From: Desulfobacter postgatei 2ac9
GTDB lineage: Bacteria; Desulfobacterota; Desulfobacteria; Desulfobacterales; Desulfobacteraceae
Length of the DNA: 64,000 bases
Assembly (NCBI RefSeq): GCF_000233695.2
Contig: NZ_CM001488.1
Coordinates: 584,049 to 648,048, forward strand
Direction of reading: 5' to 3'
A program made the translations under genes and the position numbers. Of the stretch, positions 17,422-25,625 are shown piece after piece; position 1 is the first letter of the stretch; every line of letters starts with the position of its first letter. The notes under the pieces were generated by a model. It saw nothing but the letters and a program-made list of their open reading frames with translations. It had not been told where the DNA came from and ran no database searches.

Positions 17422-18420
17422 CTAAAAAACGACTTCCACGGTGCCGTCTGCCCTAACAATGCCGCGCACCACTTTTCCCGATGTTAAATTTTGCACTGTC
17501 ACAGGCTGGCCCGGATAGCCGTCCTCCTTACTGATTCCTAACGTAACAATGGATAAACGATTTTTTTGGGCCACCAGTTTTACCACAGCGCCTTTTTCAA
17601 TGGACGGCGCCTGTTTGAATTCACCCCTGGTCACGCATTCTCCTTTGTCAATGGTCCGGGTTGTCACCATACCGTTGACCTGCTCAACCGAAGTCATTAC
17701 ATCCGGCTGCTGTCCGAATAGGTCCATGTCACGCAGGGTGACATCAGCCGGGGTAATGGTCTGTCCCCTTTCCAGGCGCGTTGCCGCTACAACGACAGGC
17801 TTCATCTGTGAGAGACGCCCTGTGACGGTCAATCGGTCTTGTTTGACGCCGTCCACCCAAACTTCGGCATGAACGGACAGGCGGCCATTGTCTGAAGGTG
17901 TATATCGTTTATCAAACACCAGGGATAAATTGCCCTTGGGATAGGGTTCAATCCCCCGGACACTGAAGGCCGTTAACTTGAATTTATCCTTTGGCAAAAA
18001 GCCGGATAAAAACTGTTCAAGCTCCTTTTCCACGTACGACGGGTCAAGGTCCTGACCGGCGCGTTTGACAAACACCCGTTTAGGCACCTGTATATTAATA
18101 TCATTGTCATTAAGGCCCATGGCGGTTATGGCGGCTGTAACCCTTTCACCTGAAAGCTGTTTCATCCGTCCGGCCCCGGGTGATTTCCCAAGATCAATGC
18201 GGGTCAGTTCTTCTTTGAAAAAATCAGGGGCTGTTATCTTTGCGATCTCTCCTAAATATATGACAGGGCTTATCACTTCTGCTGTCCGGGCAACCTCAAT
18301 AATAATTTTCCCCGGCGGGGTGGCCAAGACCGGCAGACTGAAAGCAAACATGCAGGCCAGACAGGACACTGCCATCAAAAATTTTTTATAAATCGTGGAG
18401 GTATTCATGGCGGTATCCAT
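17422..18420 (-). CDS. flgA: P-ring assembly chaperone FlgA
   Basis: Periplasmic chaperone needed for P-ring formation. There is a signal peptide (hydrophobic residues about 12-33 ending in VLATPP), then a long N-terminal region, then the C-terminal SAF-type domain: VVAATRLERGQTITPADVTLRDMD (shown in part) and SIVTLGISKEDGYPGQPV. At 332 residues it is longer than the about 220-residue enterobacterial form, as is usual in this phylum. The start at 18420 lacks a clear ribosome site; an ATG four codons in is equally likely. Confidence 0.88.
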   Translation of the reverse strand: MDTAMNTSTIYKKFLMAVSCLACMFAFSLPVLATPPGKIIIEVARTAEVISPVIYLGEIAKITAPDFFKEELTRIDLGKSPGAGRMKQLSGERVTAAITAMGLNDNDINIQVPKRVFVKRAGQDLDPSYVEKELEQFLSGFLPKDKFKLTAFSVRGIEPYPKGNLSLVFDKRYTPSDNGRLSVHAEVWVDGVKQDRLTVTGRLSQMKPVVVAATRLERGQTITPADVTLRDMDLFGQQPDVMTSVEQVNGMVTTRTIDKGECVTRGEFKQAPSIEKGAVVKLVAQKNRLSIVTLGISKEDGYPGQPVTVQNLTSGKVVRGIVRADGTVEVVF

Positions 18421-18431
18421 TCAATGTTTTT

Positions 18432-19214
18432 TTAAGATTTTAACTGGACCGCCGTTGCCAGCATACTATCGGCGGTGGTGATGGATTTTGAATTGGCCTC
18501 ATAGGTGCGCTGGCCTGAAATCAGACTGACCATCTCCTCTACAACATCTACGTTGGAACTTTCAATATAGTAGTTCAACACGGTTCCGGCCCCGTTTTCC
18601 CCCGGCGTATTTTCCTGGGGGGTGCCCGAACCTTCGGTTTCCCTGAACAGGTTGCCGCCTACGGCATATAGTCCGGCGGGATTCACAAAGGTGGTTACAA
18701 GCACCTGCTCTGTGGCCAGAATGGTATCATCGTCGGCAAATACGGTCAGGGTCCCGTCGTTGTCCAGGGTAATCGTAACAGCCTCCGAAGGGATGGATAT
18801 CTCGGGCTGAAGACGGTCCCCTGCCTGGGAGGTAACGTACCCCTCGCTGTCCAGGGAAAAATCCCCGGCCCGGGTATACATATCCTCGTCCCCGTGCAGG
18901 ACCCTGAAAAATCCCTCTCCCTGAATGGCAAAGTCCAGCTGATTATCAGTCTGGACATAATCTCCCTGGGTAAATATTTTTTGAACACCTGCCGTATTCA
19001 CGCCCATACCCACCTGAATTCCGGTAGGCACCTGTCCCCCGCCGGGGGTTGTCTGTCCTGCGACCCGCTGGGTCATATACATTAAATCCTCAAATGCTGC
19101 CCGGGATTTTTTAAACCCGGTGGTGGAAGAGTTGGCCAGGTTATTGGCGGTAACGCCAATCTGCGTATCCTGGGCCATCATTCCTGTAGCTGCCGACCAA
19201 AGTGCCCGTATCAT
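18432..19214 (-). CDS. flgG: Distal rod protein FlgG
   Basis: Distal rod subunit. Visible are the N-terminal MIRALWSAATGMMAQD with NNLANSSTTGFKKSRAAFED, the central QTDNQLDFAIQGEGFF and the C-terminal helix VEEMVSLISGQRTYEANSK. Length 260, exactly typical. It follows flgF by 12 bases in the same operon. Confidence 0.96.
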   Translation of the reverse strand: MIRALWSAATGMMAQDTQIGVTANNLANSSTTGFKKSRAAFEDLMYMTQRVAGQTTPGGGQVPTGIQVGMGVNTAGVQKIFTQGDYVQTDNQLDFAIQGEGFFRVLHGDEDMYTRAGDFSLDSEGYVTSQAGDRLQPEISIPSEAVTITLDNDGTLTVFADDDTILATEQVLVTTFVNPAGLYAVGGNLFRETEGSGTPQENTPGENGAGTVLNYYIESSNVDVVEEMVSLISGQRTYEANSKSITTADSMLATAVQLKS

Positions 19215-19226
19215 AAGTTTACTCCT

Positions 19227-19919
19227 TTATGTAAACAGCCCTACGTCATTTATTGCCTTTGAATCAATTTCATCAAATGTCTTCATGGACTTGGTGTAAG
19301 TTTCAAACATCCGCTGATAATCAATCATTTTAGCCATTTCTTCTACGACCTGAACATTGGCCTGCTCAAGGGAGCCGGCTTCAACCCTGACATTTTCAGG
19401 GGGAATTTCATCTGCTGTATCTCCGGTATAGACAAACAGATTATCTCCGGTTTTCTCAAGCCCTTTCATGTTTTCAAAGGAGACCACATCAAGGGTATCC
19501 AAAATTTCATTATTTAAAAAGATTTGCCCGTATTCATCAATATTTACACTTGTATTTGGGTCGACAGTATCAATGAAGATCGCCCCGCCCTGACCCATGA
19601 CAGGATTACCGCTTTTATCCACAAGAATGCCTTCGCTGCTCAAAGAAAAATTTCCGTTTCGCGTGTATTTTATGCCGTCCGGGGTTTCCACTTTGAAAAG
19701 GCCCTGGGGGCCTAAGGCCACATCCAGGGGATTATCGGTTTTTATAACATCACCCTGGGTAAAGTCCTGATCCACCCGGGCCTTGAATGCTTTATCAAAA
19801 CTGACGAAATCTTTTTTAAACCCAATGGTGGAGGCATTGGCCAGATTATTGGAGACGGCTTCAAGTTTTCTTTCCTGCCTTAACCCGCCCTGGGTCGGCC
19901 GCGTCATTTCAAGAATCAT
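19227..19919 (-). CDS. flgF: Proximal rod protein FlgF
   Basis: FlgF/FlgG-type rod protein, first gene of the rod and ring operon. It shows the shared rod motif NNLANASTIGFKKDFVSFD and the C-terminal VVEEMAKMIDYQRMFETY. Its N-terminus differs from FlgG (LRQERKLEAVSNN), supporting FlgF over a second FlgG. 230 residues. AAGGAG lies about 11 bases before the ATG, rather far. A perfect sigma-54 promoter lies about 80 bases upstream. Confidence 0.9.
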   Translation of the reverse strand: MILEMTRPTQGGLRQERKLEAVSNNLANASTIGFKKDFVSFDKAFKARVDQDFTQGDVIKTDNPLDVALGPQGLFKVETPDGIKYTRNGNFSLSSEGILVDKSGNPVMGQGGAIFIDTVDPNTSVNIDEYGQIFLNNEILDTLDVVSFENMKGLEKTGDNLFVYTGDTADEIPPENVRVEAGSLEQANVQVVEEMAKMIDYQRMFETYTKSMKTFDEIDSKAINDVGLFT

Positions 19920-19998
19920 AGGGCAGTTTACTCCTTTGCATGGTTTGCCGGTGTTTCTACGGCATTGATTGGTTTAATCGCACCTTATCCACACCCCA

Positions 19999-20014
19999 TG
20001 CAAATGGAGTGCCA
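19999..20014 (-). promoter_or_regulatory. Sigma-54 promoter of the flgF operon
   Basis: On the minus strand TGGCAC, five bases, TTGCA: a perfect -24/-12 match. It sits about 80 bases before flgF and should drive flgF-flgG-flgA-flgH-flgI-flgJ. The rest of the 345-base gap down to 20264 is AT-rich and holds nothing I can name. Confidence 0.8.
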
Positions 20015-20264
20015 TATTTCTTTTCAATTAATTATAGACTCTGAACAACGCTCTTTTCAGGAAAAATTATTTTTTAAAGCTTATAATTAAAGGGAAACAA
20101 GTTGATTTTAAAAATAATGTGCCAAAAGGCCGACACCTGAGGCAGCCGGATTTGACGCACCCAGAAATTTTTTCCCACTGTTTTGGGAGTATAAAATGGC
20201 CTGTCATAAATGCAATCGGCTTATTGACAGTAAAAAGCTTGAACAATAATGATTCTGGACGACA

Positions 20265-20549
20265 TCAGGATTTTTTTTCGGGCTTTTTAGCATTGGCCCC
20301 ATAAACAAAAGCAAGAAGTTCGGCCACCGCCACATATATTTCAGGCGGAATTTCCTGGCTGATGTCAAGGGATGCCAGAACCTCCACCAGGTCAGGATCG
20401 TCCTTTACCGGAACGCCATGGGCCAGTGCCAGGGCAATGATATTTTCAGCCACCTTGCCCTGGCCCTTAGCGGTGACCTCCGGAGCTCCGTCCTTAAGCC
20501 TGTCATATTTCAGGGCAACTGCTTTTTTTCTTTTGTCTTTAGGTGTCAT
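20265..20549 (-). CDS. FhlB-like protein (FlhB cytoplasmic-domain paralogue)
   Basis: A 94-residue soluble relative of the FlhB C-terminal domain, known in other bacteria as FhlB or YlqH. It shows AVALKYDRLKDGAPEVTAKG and AENIIALALAHGVPV, parallel to FlhB in this window (VALQYDREKMVAPTVVAKG and AENIKKIAQENDVPI). The NPTH autocleavage site of full FlhB is absent. It probably modulates export-substrate switching. The ATG at 20549 follows the upstream stop directly; a TTG at 20555 overlaps that stop. No strong ribosome site, so translation is likely coupled. Confidence 0.8.
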   Translation of the reverse strand: MTPKDKRKKAVALKYDRLKDGAPEVTAKGQGKVAENIIALALAHGVPVKDDPDLVEVLASLDISQEIPPEIYVAVAELLAFVYGANAKKPEKKS

Positions 20550-20551
20550 GG

Positions 20552-21484
20552 TCAAACCACAATATTGAGACCCGGAATCTGATCGGGTGTTTTCATGGAA
20601 AGCATTAAACTGGTCGGGGCAATTTGTTCCGGTCGGGCCACTTGGCAGTCGATATTTCCTGCCTGATATCCGATTCCTGCCAGACGCTGTCTCAACTCTG
20701 AAATTCTTGGGGCAAGGTAATCACAGCTTGCCTGATTTTCCAATAAAAATCGGCCGGCAATGGTTTTATCCAGAATGGAAAAATCTGCCCGTAAGGGGCC
20801 AAGGGCGGTCATGTTCAATAAAAAGGAAATACTGAGCATCTTTTTTTCTGTATCTGCTGTGCCTCTCTTTCCCATGTCTATCATGAGCTGGCCGAAATCA
20901 AAACCACCTTCCCGCCAGACAGGAAAGGGCATCAGAAATCGTACGCCATCCTGACTTTGCCCACTATCCCCTGATTTGACATTTAACTGGGCAAAATTAT
21001 CCAACGCCTCTGAAATATGTTTCAATACAGAGGCTTTTGCCGGATCACCTTCTGTGCCGGCAAGGGATAAAGAGGCAGCTTTTAAGTCCTGGGTCGCCAA
21101 TTGTTTGATCTCATGCGCAACCGTTTTTTTATCCCCGGCCTTTTCAAGAGCGGTTGCGAGTTTCTTTTCAAAGCCTAAGCCCATATTTTTTATTACTTTG
21201 GACAGGAACTGATCATCCCGGACATCGGATTTCAGGGAAAGTTCCATAAGGATATCACTCAGAATCGGTTCCTGGGTCTGGCTGAGCGCACTCAATCCCT
21301 GGAAAATTTTTGCCAGTGAAAAAGATTGGGAAAAGGTCCTCTGAAAGGAGTTATCCGCCTCTGGACGTGGGTTTGAATCCGGGACAATCTGGCCGGGCTT
21401 TAAATTCATGATACCTGACAGTTTGGAGTGTTCCTGGCTGCTGCCGCTAAGTATCAGGGACGTAAGGGGATGGCTGGGAATCAT
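20552..21484 (-). CDS. FliK-like hook-length control protein (second copy)
   Basis: 310-residue protein. The N-terminal half has no recognisable domain and is rich in Ser, Gln and Lys. The C-terminal about 110 residues (LLNMTALGPLRADFSILD, then FLLENQASCDYLAPRISEL) have the form of the FliK C-terminal domain, which contacts FlhB. It overlaps its neighbour upstream by ATGA and abuts the FhlB-like gene downstream, which suits a partner pair: a FliK-like and an FlhB-like protein. The canonical long FliK is at 42835-44835. The assignment is by pattern only. Confidence 0.6.
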   Translation of the reverse strand: MIPSHPLTSLILSGSSQEHSKLSGIMNLKPGQIVPDSNPRPEADNSFQRTFSQSFSLAKIFQGLSALSQTQEPILSDILMELSLKSDVRDDQFLSKVIKNMGLGFEKKLATALEKAGDKKTVAHEIKQLATQDLKAASLSLAGTEGDPAKASVLKHISEALDNFAQLNVKSGDSGQSQDGVRFLMPFPVWREGGFDFGQLMIDMGKRGTADTEKKMLSISFLLNMTALGPLRADFSILDKTIAGRFLLENQASCDYLAPRISELRQRLAGIGYQAGNIDCQVARPEQIAPTSLMLSMKTPDQIPGLNIVV

Positions 21485-22080
21485 CTGGACTTCTCCATTG
21501 CAATAAACTTTTCTTTGAGGTCAATGACAAGCGAAACCTCCCTTCTGGGTATGGAAAGCCTTTCTGCAATGGTGTCAACATCCATCTTCTGATAATAAAG
21601 ATCTATGATCCGCTGCTGTTGATCAAGGAGATCGGTCTCTTTGTGAAAAAAAGCAGATCCTCCCTTGGGCAGGGCATTCAGCAGGGACTTATGCTGATTT
21701 TCAAGCTGGCTGTATAGGGTGTTGGCCCGGGATAAAAGCAGATTGATGCTGATGATTTTTGAATCCAGGGACTGATCAAGTTTCCGGGTCAGTGTCTGTT
21801 TTTCCTGTACCAGCCGCTCAAACTCCATGGCCGCACTCTTTGACGCTTCCAAAATAGGTTCGATAATCTCAGACGCTTCCGTCAGAACCTCCCTGGCCAT
21901 AACCTGGGCTTTTTCACGGGTCTGGGCGGCAATGTCGCCAAGGTCAGTTCCCTGTATCGGCTTGGGATTGCGTTGAAGCCGGTTGGCCCGTCGGATAAAG
22001 AGAAGCAGCAGAAAGATTAAGAACAGATCAATGATAAGTGAAAGTAAAACAAGCAATTCGGTGGGGACCTTTAGCATCAT
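21481..22080 (-). CDS. Membrane-anchored coiled-coil protein, DUF2802-like
   Basis: 199 residues. One N-terminal membrane helix (LLVLLSLIIDLFLIFLLLLF, about residues 8-27) is followed by basic residues, a long charged segment likely to form a coiled coil, and a short C-terminal helix-turn-helix-like end (DVDTIAERLSIPRREVSLV), as in DUF2802 proteins found next to flagellar and chemotaxis genes. The function is not established. It overlaps both neighbours by four bases, so it belongs to the fliA-linked operon. Confidence 0.6.
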   Translation of the reverse strand: MMLKVPTELLVLLSLIIDLFLIFLLLLFIRRANRLQRNPKPIQGTDLGDIAAQTREKAQVMAREVLTEASEIIEPILEASKSAAMEFERLVQEKQTLTRKLDQSLDSKIISINLLLSRANTLYSQLENQHKSLLNALPKGGSAFFHKETDLLDQQQRIIDLYYQKMDVDTIAERLSIPRREVSLVIDLKEKFIAMEKSR

Positions 22081-22373
22081 ACCGTGATATCTAAAAGTCG
22101 GCCCGATCCATCGGGGTCCGGCGGCAGGTCATCTTTGGAAGGCTGTTTTTTTGCACGTTTGGCTTTAAGCACCTCTTGTCGCTTTTCTTTTTCCTGTTTC
22201 AAAGAGAGTGTTTCTTCGCTTTCCTGAACAGTTGTATTTTCCACCACCTGGTGATTTTGATGTTGTATGGCTGCCTGGTCAGGATCCGGTTTTGGGGACT
22301 GAATCTGCTGGGCCAAATCCTGGGCAATACCGGATTGCTGAAAAATCTGGTTATGTCCATGAACTGTGGTCAT
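22077..22373 (-). CDS. Small polar protein of unknown function
   Basis: 98 residues, very polar (Gln, Lys, Asp, Glu rich) with no membrane segment or known motif. A basic stretch, KRQEVLKAKRAKKQPSKDD, precedes a short hydrophobic end. It overlaps the next gene by four bases and follows the FliL-like gene by 12, so it is translated with a flagellar operon. I do not recognise a family and assign no function. The overlaps are the main evidence that it is real. Confidence 0.6.
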   Translation of the reverse strand: MTTVHGHNQIFQQSGIAQDLAQQIQSPKPDPDQAAIQHQNHQVVENTTVQESEETLSLKQEKEKRQEVLKAKRAKKQPSKDDLPPDPDGSGRLLDITV

Positions 22374-22385
22374 TTGTTTCCAGTG

Positions 22386-23855
22386 TTAAGTTGCTTTAAA
22401 AGATTTAAAACTAATCTTTTCAATATATTGGGGCGGCAACACCTTTTTCAATGAGGCCTCCACACCCGATAGCAGATCAGCTTCCGTCACATCATTGTTT
22501 TTTTCCGACACCAGCCGGGTCTGGATAGCGCCGTAAATTAAGTCCCGGTAAAAGGCAAGATTACTGTTTATTTCATCATAAGCCCTTTGATCTGAATAAT
22601 CAATAGAGACATCTGCATACACATAGGTCATGGTCCGGCTTTGATCTGAGGCAAGAATGATAAAATCTGTTAACAAAATTGTTCCTGGCCTGCGGCTGTG
22701 CGCGGGAGCCGCTATCTTTGCAGGAAAATTAGCCTGGCCGTCCCGGATAAGATCAATTTCGGTCAAGGAGGCGGTCTGTTTTTTCGGCAGTGGCACAGGC
22801 GCACTTGAAAAAAACAGAAAATAACTTAATGGAACGGATATGCCCATGAACAGCAGGACAGAAGCGGCAGCAAGCATCACCTTTGACTTGAGAAAGGCTT
22901 TGATCCGCCCGCCTTTTTTCGACGGTCCTGCTGGGACAGGTCTATTTTCGCCGGAAATTTCAGCACCTTCGATGCCTTCCAGAACCACCTGATCCGAGTC
23001 GGATTCCAGGTTATCAAACGCATCATCGAGCTGGTCCTCCATATCAGGCGCATCGTCTTCTCCCCCAATATCGCCGAGTAGATCTTCATCCTCCTGATCT
23101 GCGGCCATGAGAAGAGTATTGATGTCGTCCTGAGATATGAGGATATCCTCATCTCCATCCAGCAACCCATCCTGCTCATCTGACTGCTGGAGAAGGGCAT
23201 CAATATCTTCCTGCGTTACGTCATCATCCGCGCCGCGACCATCTATTGCAGACATCAGGTCTATCCTGTACGGCAGATTATCCTCTCGATCGTCCCCGGC
23301 ATCCGCTTCCGGAACCTCCTGGGCCGGCAGGCCGGCCTCAATCAGCGCATCCATGGCGTCCTGGGTGATTATACAATCGGTCACCTCTGCAGCCTGGCTT
23401 TCATCTATGGGTTCATCAAAGGGGTCTTTTTCCTGGCCCAAGGCTTCCGTGGCCGGGGTGTCGTTAACGATCACAGACTCGGTCGTTTTCTCCGCCACTT
23501 CGTCCTGGTTTGATTGCGCTTCTAAATCCTCAGGTTCAGACTCGGATGGATCATTCCCCTGGGTATCGCCACTGATTGCACCCTGAATATCTTCCAGTGA
23601 GATCAATTCGTCATCGTCATCTGAATCAGACTCCTTAGAATCATTCATGAATTGGTCAATATCATCCTGGGATAATTCACCGCCATCGTCTTCAAGATTG
23701 TCATCGTCATCCAGAAGCGGCCCGTTGAGCAGACTGTCTATATCATCTTGGGACAACTCGCCGGCATCGTCATCTCCGGAAGAGATATCCAGCAGTTTAT
23801 CAATATCATCCTGGGAAATTAGATCATCTTCTTTTTCCAAAATCGGGTCTGACAT
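22386..23855 (-). CDS. FliL-like membrane protein with seven FliM-type N-terminal motifs
   Basis: 489 residues. The first about 310 are strongly acidic and cytoplasmic and carry seven copies of a motif like LSQDDIDSLL: at about residues 12-22, 34-43, 61-70, 84-94, 162-172, 213-222 and 239-249. FliM in this window begins MSEILSQDEVDSLLDGL, the conserved FliM N-terminal (CheY-binding) type of sequence. A basic stretch and one membrane helix (about 327-349) follow. The last about 120 residues resemble the periplasmic domain of FliL (TILLTDFIILASD, MTYVYADVSIDY, VLPPQYIEKISF). A separate ordinary FliL is at 41932-42603. A role at the C-ring/stator boundary is inferred. Confidence 0.75.
   Translation of the reverse strand: MSDPILEKEDDLISQDDIDKLLDISSGDDDAGELSQDDIDSLLNGPLLDDDDNLEDDGGELSQDDIDQFMNDSKESDSDDDDELISLEDIQGAISGDTQGNDPSESEPEDLEAQSNQDEVAEKTTESVIVNDTPATEALGQEKDPFDEPIDESQAAEVTDCIITQDAMDALIEAGLPAQEVPEADAGDDREDNLPYRIDLMSAIDGRGADDDVTQEDIDALLQQSDEQDGLLDGDEDILISQDDINTLLMAADQEDEDLLGDIGGEDDAPDMEDQLDDAFDNLESDSDQVVLEGIEGAEISGENRPVPAGPSKKGGRIKAFLKSKVMLAAASVLLFMGISVPLSYFLFFSSAPVPLPKKQTASLTEIDLIRDGQANFPAKIAAPAHSRRPGTILLTDFIILASDQSRTMTYVYADVSIDYSDQRAYDEINSNLAFYRDLIYGAIQTRLVSEKNNDVTEADLLSGVEASLKKVLPPQYIEKISFKSFKAT
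23109..23822 (-). repeat. Seven coding repeats of a FliM-like N-terminal peptide
   Basis: Coding repeats within the FliL-like gene. Copies 1, 2, 3, 6 and 7 keep the (S/T)Q(D/E)DI(D/N) core; copies 4 (LISLEDIQGAI) and 5 (IITQDAMDALI) are diverged. The first four are about 20-27 residues apart; then come gaps of about 70 and 50 residues. The repetition is of short motifs in acidic linkers, not a perfect DNA repeat. Confidence 0.75.
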
Positions 23856-23917
23856 AACTGCCCCCTAAAATTCAAAACAGATGGATTCTTATTGATTGTC
23901 TTAATTGATTGAAATAA

Positions 23918-23933
23918 AGCAAATACCAGGCCA
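23918..23933 (-). promoter_or_regulatory. Weak sigma-54 promoter before the FliL-like gene
   Basis: TGGCCT, five bases, TTGCT on the minus strand keeps the GG/GC spacing but departs from consensus at two -24 positions. It lies in the 88-base gap between fliA and the FliL-like gene, about 65 bases before its ATG. Confidence 0.45.
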
Positions 23934-23943
23934 TTTTTATTGA

Positions 23944-24690
23944 TTATTTCCCATAACTATCCAGGCTTGCGTGCAGTTTCACCAGAACAGCCGTATGGAT
24001 TTGACATATCCTGGATTCCGTCAAAGACAAAACCTCTCCAATTTCTTTCAAGGTCAGTTCGTCATAATAGTAAAGAGAGATAACAATCTGCTCTTTTTCC
24101 GTTAATTTTTTGATGGCCTTCACCAGAACGGATTTCAATTCTGCTCGGTAAAAGTCGTTTTCGGGATTTTCGTCATCTCTGAGTCCGGCCTGAAAACGGG
24201 TCTGGTAAGAAATATCATTTGTTTTCGTCTTGATGAAATCATCCAGGCTGAGGACAGCAGCCCCATGGATATCGGTCAGCATATTCTGGTAAGTTTCCAG
24301 ATCGACACCCAACGCCTCACTGATTTCATCGTCATCGGCCGGCCGCCCCTTTTCATCCTCAATGGTTTTTGCAGCCCGGGCGATATTCTGGATTTTTTTT
24401 CGCATGGACCTTGAATAGGTGTCCATGCTGCGCAATTCATCCAGAATGGCCCCTTTAATACGATACCGGGCATAGGTCTCAAGGCTGACATGTTTGCCTG
24501 GATCAAATTTATCCACCGCATCAATGAGGCCCAGGGAACCTGCTGACATCAGTTCGTCAAAAAGCACACTGGCGGGCAGACGCATGGCAAACCGGGAGGC
24601 AATGTACCGGACCAGATAAGCGTAATTGACAATACTCTCCTGTCGCCAGGTTTCCCACGCCGCTTGATTTTTTTTAAGGGGGTATTTCAT
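23944..24690 (-). CDS. fliA: Flagellar sigma factor FliA (sigma-28)
   Basis: Alternative sigma factor for late flagellar genes. Region 2 is visible (YIASRFAMRLPASVLFDEL, then AGSLGLIDAVDKFDP and YARYRIKGAILDELR), and region 4 with a helix-turn-helix (LTEKEQIVISLYYYDELTLK, then IGEVLSLTESRICQIH). Length 248, typical. The nearest Shine-Dalgarno sequence, AAGGAA, lies about 14 bases before the ATG, so initiation may be weak. It follows flhG by 41 bases in the usual flhA-flhF-flhG-fliA order. A matching promoter lies before flaG. Confidence 0.95.
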   Translation of the reverse strand: MKYPLKKNQAAWETWRQESIVNYAYLVRYIASRFAMRLPASVLFDELMSAGSLGLIDAVDKFDPGKHVSLETYARYRIKGAILDELRSMDTYSRSMRKKIQNIARAAKTIEDEKGRPADDDEISEALGVDLETYQNMLTDIHGAAVLSLDDFIKTKTNDISYQTRFQAGLRDDENPENDFYRAELKSVLVKAIKKLTEKEQIVISLYYYDELTLKEIGEVLSLTESRICQIHTAVLVKLHASLDSYGK

Positions 24691-24731
24691 GGAACCGTTA
24701 TTATTTCCTTTTATAAAATGACGATCATCGC

Positions 24732-25625
24732 TTATTGGGCCGCTTCAAACACCCGGTTCATAAAAAAGGTCAGGTTTCCCTGGTTCTGGTTCGTCCTGTC
24801 GTCATTGAGCAGATTCTTTGCAAGATCAGCGATGGCATCGGCTGCAGGACTGTGTTTTACCATATCTAAAAGGATGCTGCGGTTTCGAACGGCCTTTTGC
24901 AGAGCCGGATCAAAAGGGACATGTCCACAGTATTCAAGAACCACATTTTTTAAAAATTTATCCAGGGCGTTGCTTAAAGATCCGTAAACTTTTTTGGCCC
25001 CGGTTCGGTTCTCCGCCATGTTCACCACCAGTTTGAAATACTTTATCCCATAATTTTGAGACATGACCTTCATCAGGGCATAGGCATCGGTGATTGAGGT
25101 GGGTTCCGTGGTTGCCACCACCAGGCACTGGTCTGCAGATGCGTTAAAATAGAGCACATTGGATGAAATACCGGCGCCTGTATCCAGCAAAATAATATCT
25201 GCCATGTTGGAAAAAGCCTCAAACTCCGACAGCAGGGTCAATTTCTCACCTTCACTGAAATGGGTCAAATCGGCAAACCCGGATCCCCCCGGGAGAATAC
25301 CGATGCCATGATTCGTTGTTACCATCACCTGGGATAATGTTTTTTCCCCGGATATCAGATGGCGGATGTTATATTTGTGTCTTAGGTTAAATACGATGTC
25401 AATATTGGCCAGGCCCACATCCGTATCTATGATCACCACCCGTTTGCCGAGTCGTGTCATGGCCACGGCCAGATTTCCCACAATATTGGTTTTACCCACC
25501 CCGCCTTTACCGCTGGTCACCGCAATGACCCTGGGGTATGAATTGCCATTGGAAGCCCCGTTCCGTTCCCGTCTTTGCATCGCACTTGTCCTGGCTATCT
25601 GCCGCAGTCCTTTTGCTTGATCCAC
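24732..25625 (-). CDS. flhG: Flagellar number regulator FlhG (MinD-like ATPase)
   Basis: ParA/MinD-family ATPase that limits flagellar number and antagonises FlhF. The deviant Walker A motif is TSGKGGVGKTN (about residues 36-46); Walker B is IILLDTGAGI. The N-terminal DQAKGLRQIA matches the FlhF-activating helix of FlhG, and a C-terminal amphipathic segment is likely for membrane binding. The start is GTG with AAAGGAG upstream and directly abuts the flhF stop. 297 residues. Confidence 0.93.
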   Translation of the reverse strand: MDQAKGLRQIARTSAMQRRERNGASNGNSYPRVIAVTSGKGGVGKTNIVGNLAVAMTRLGKRVVIIDTDVGLANIDIVFNLRHKYNIRHLISGEKTLSQVMVTTNHGIGILPGGSGFADLTHFSEGEKLTLLSEFEAFSNMADIILLDTGAGISSNVLYFNASADQCLVVATTEPTSITDAYALMKVMSQNYGIKYFKLVVNMAENRTGAKKVYGSLSNALDKFLKNVVLEYCGHVPFDPALQKAVRNRSILLDMVKHSPAADAIADLAKNLLNDDRTNQNQGNLTFFMNRVFEAAQ

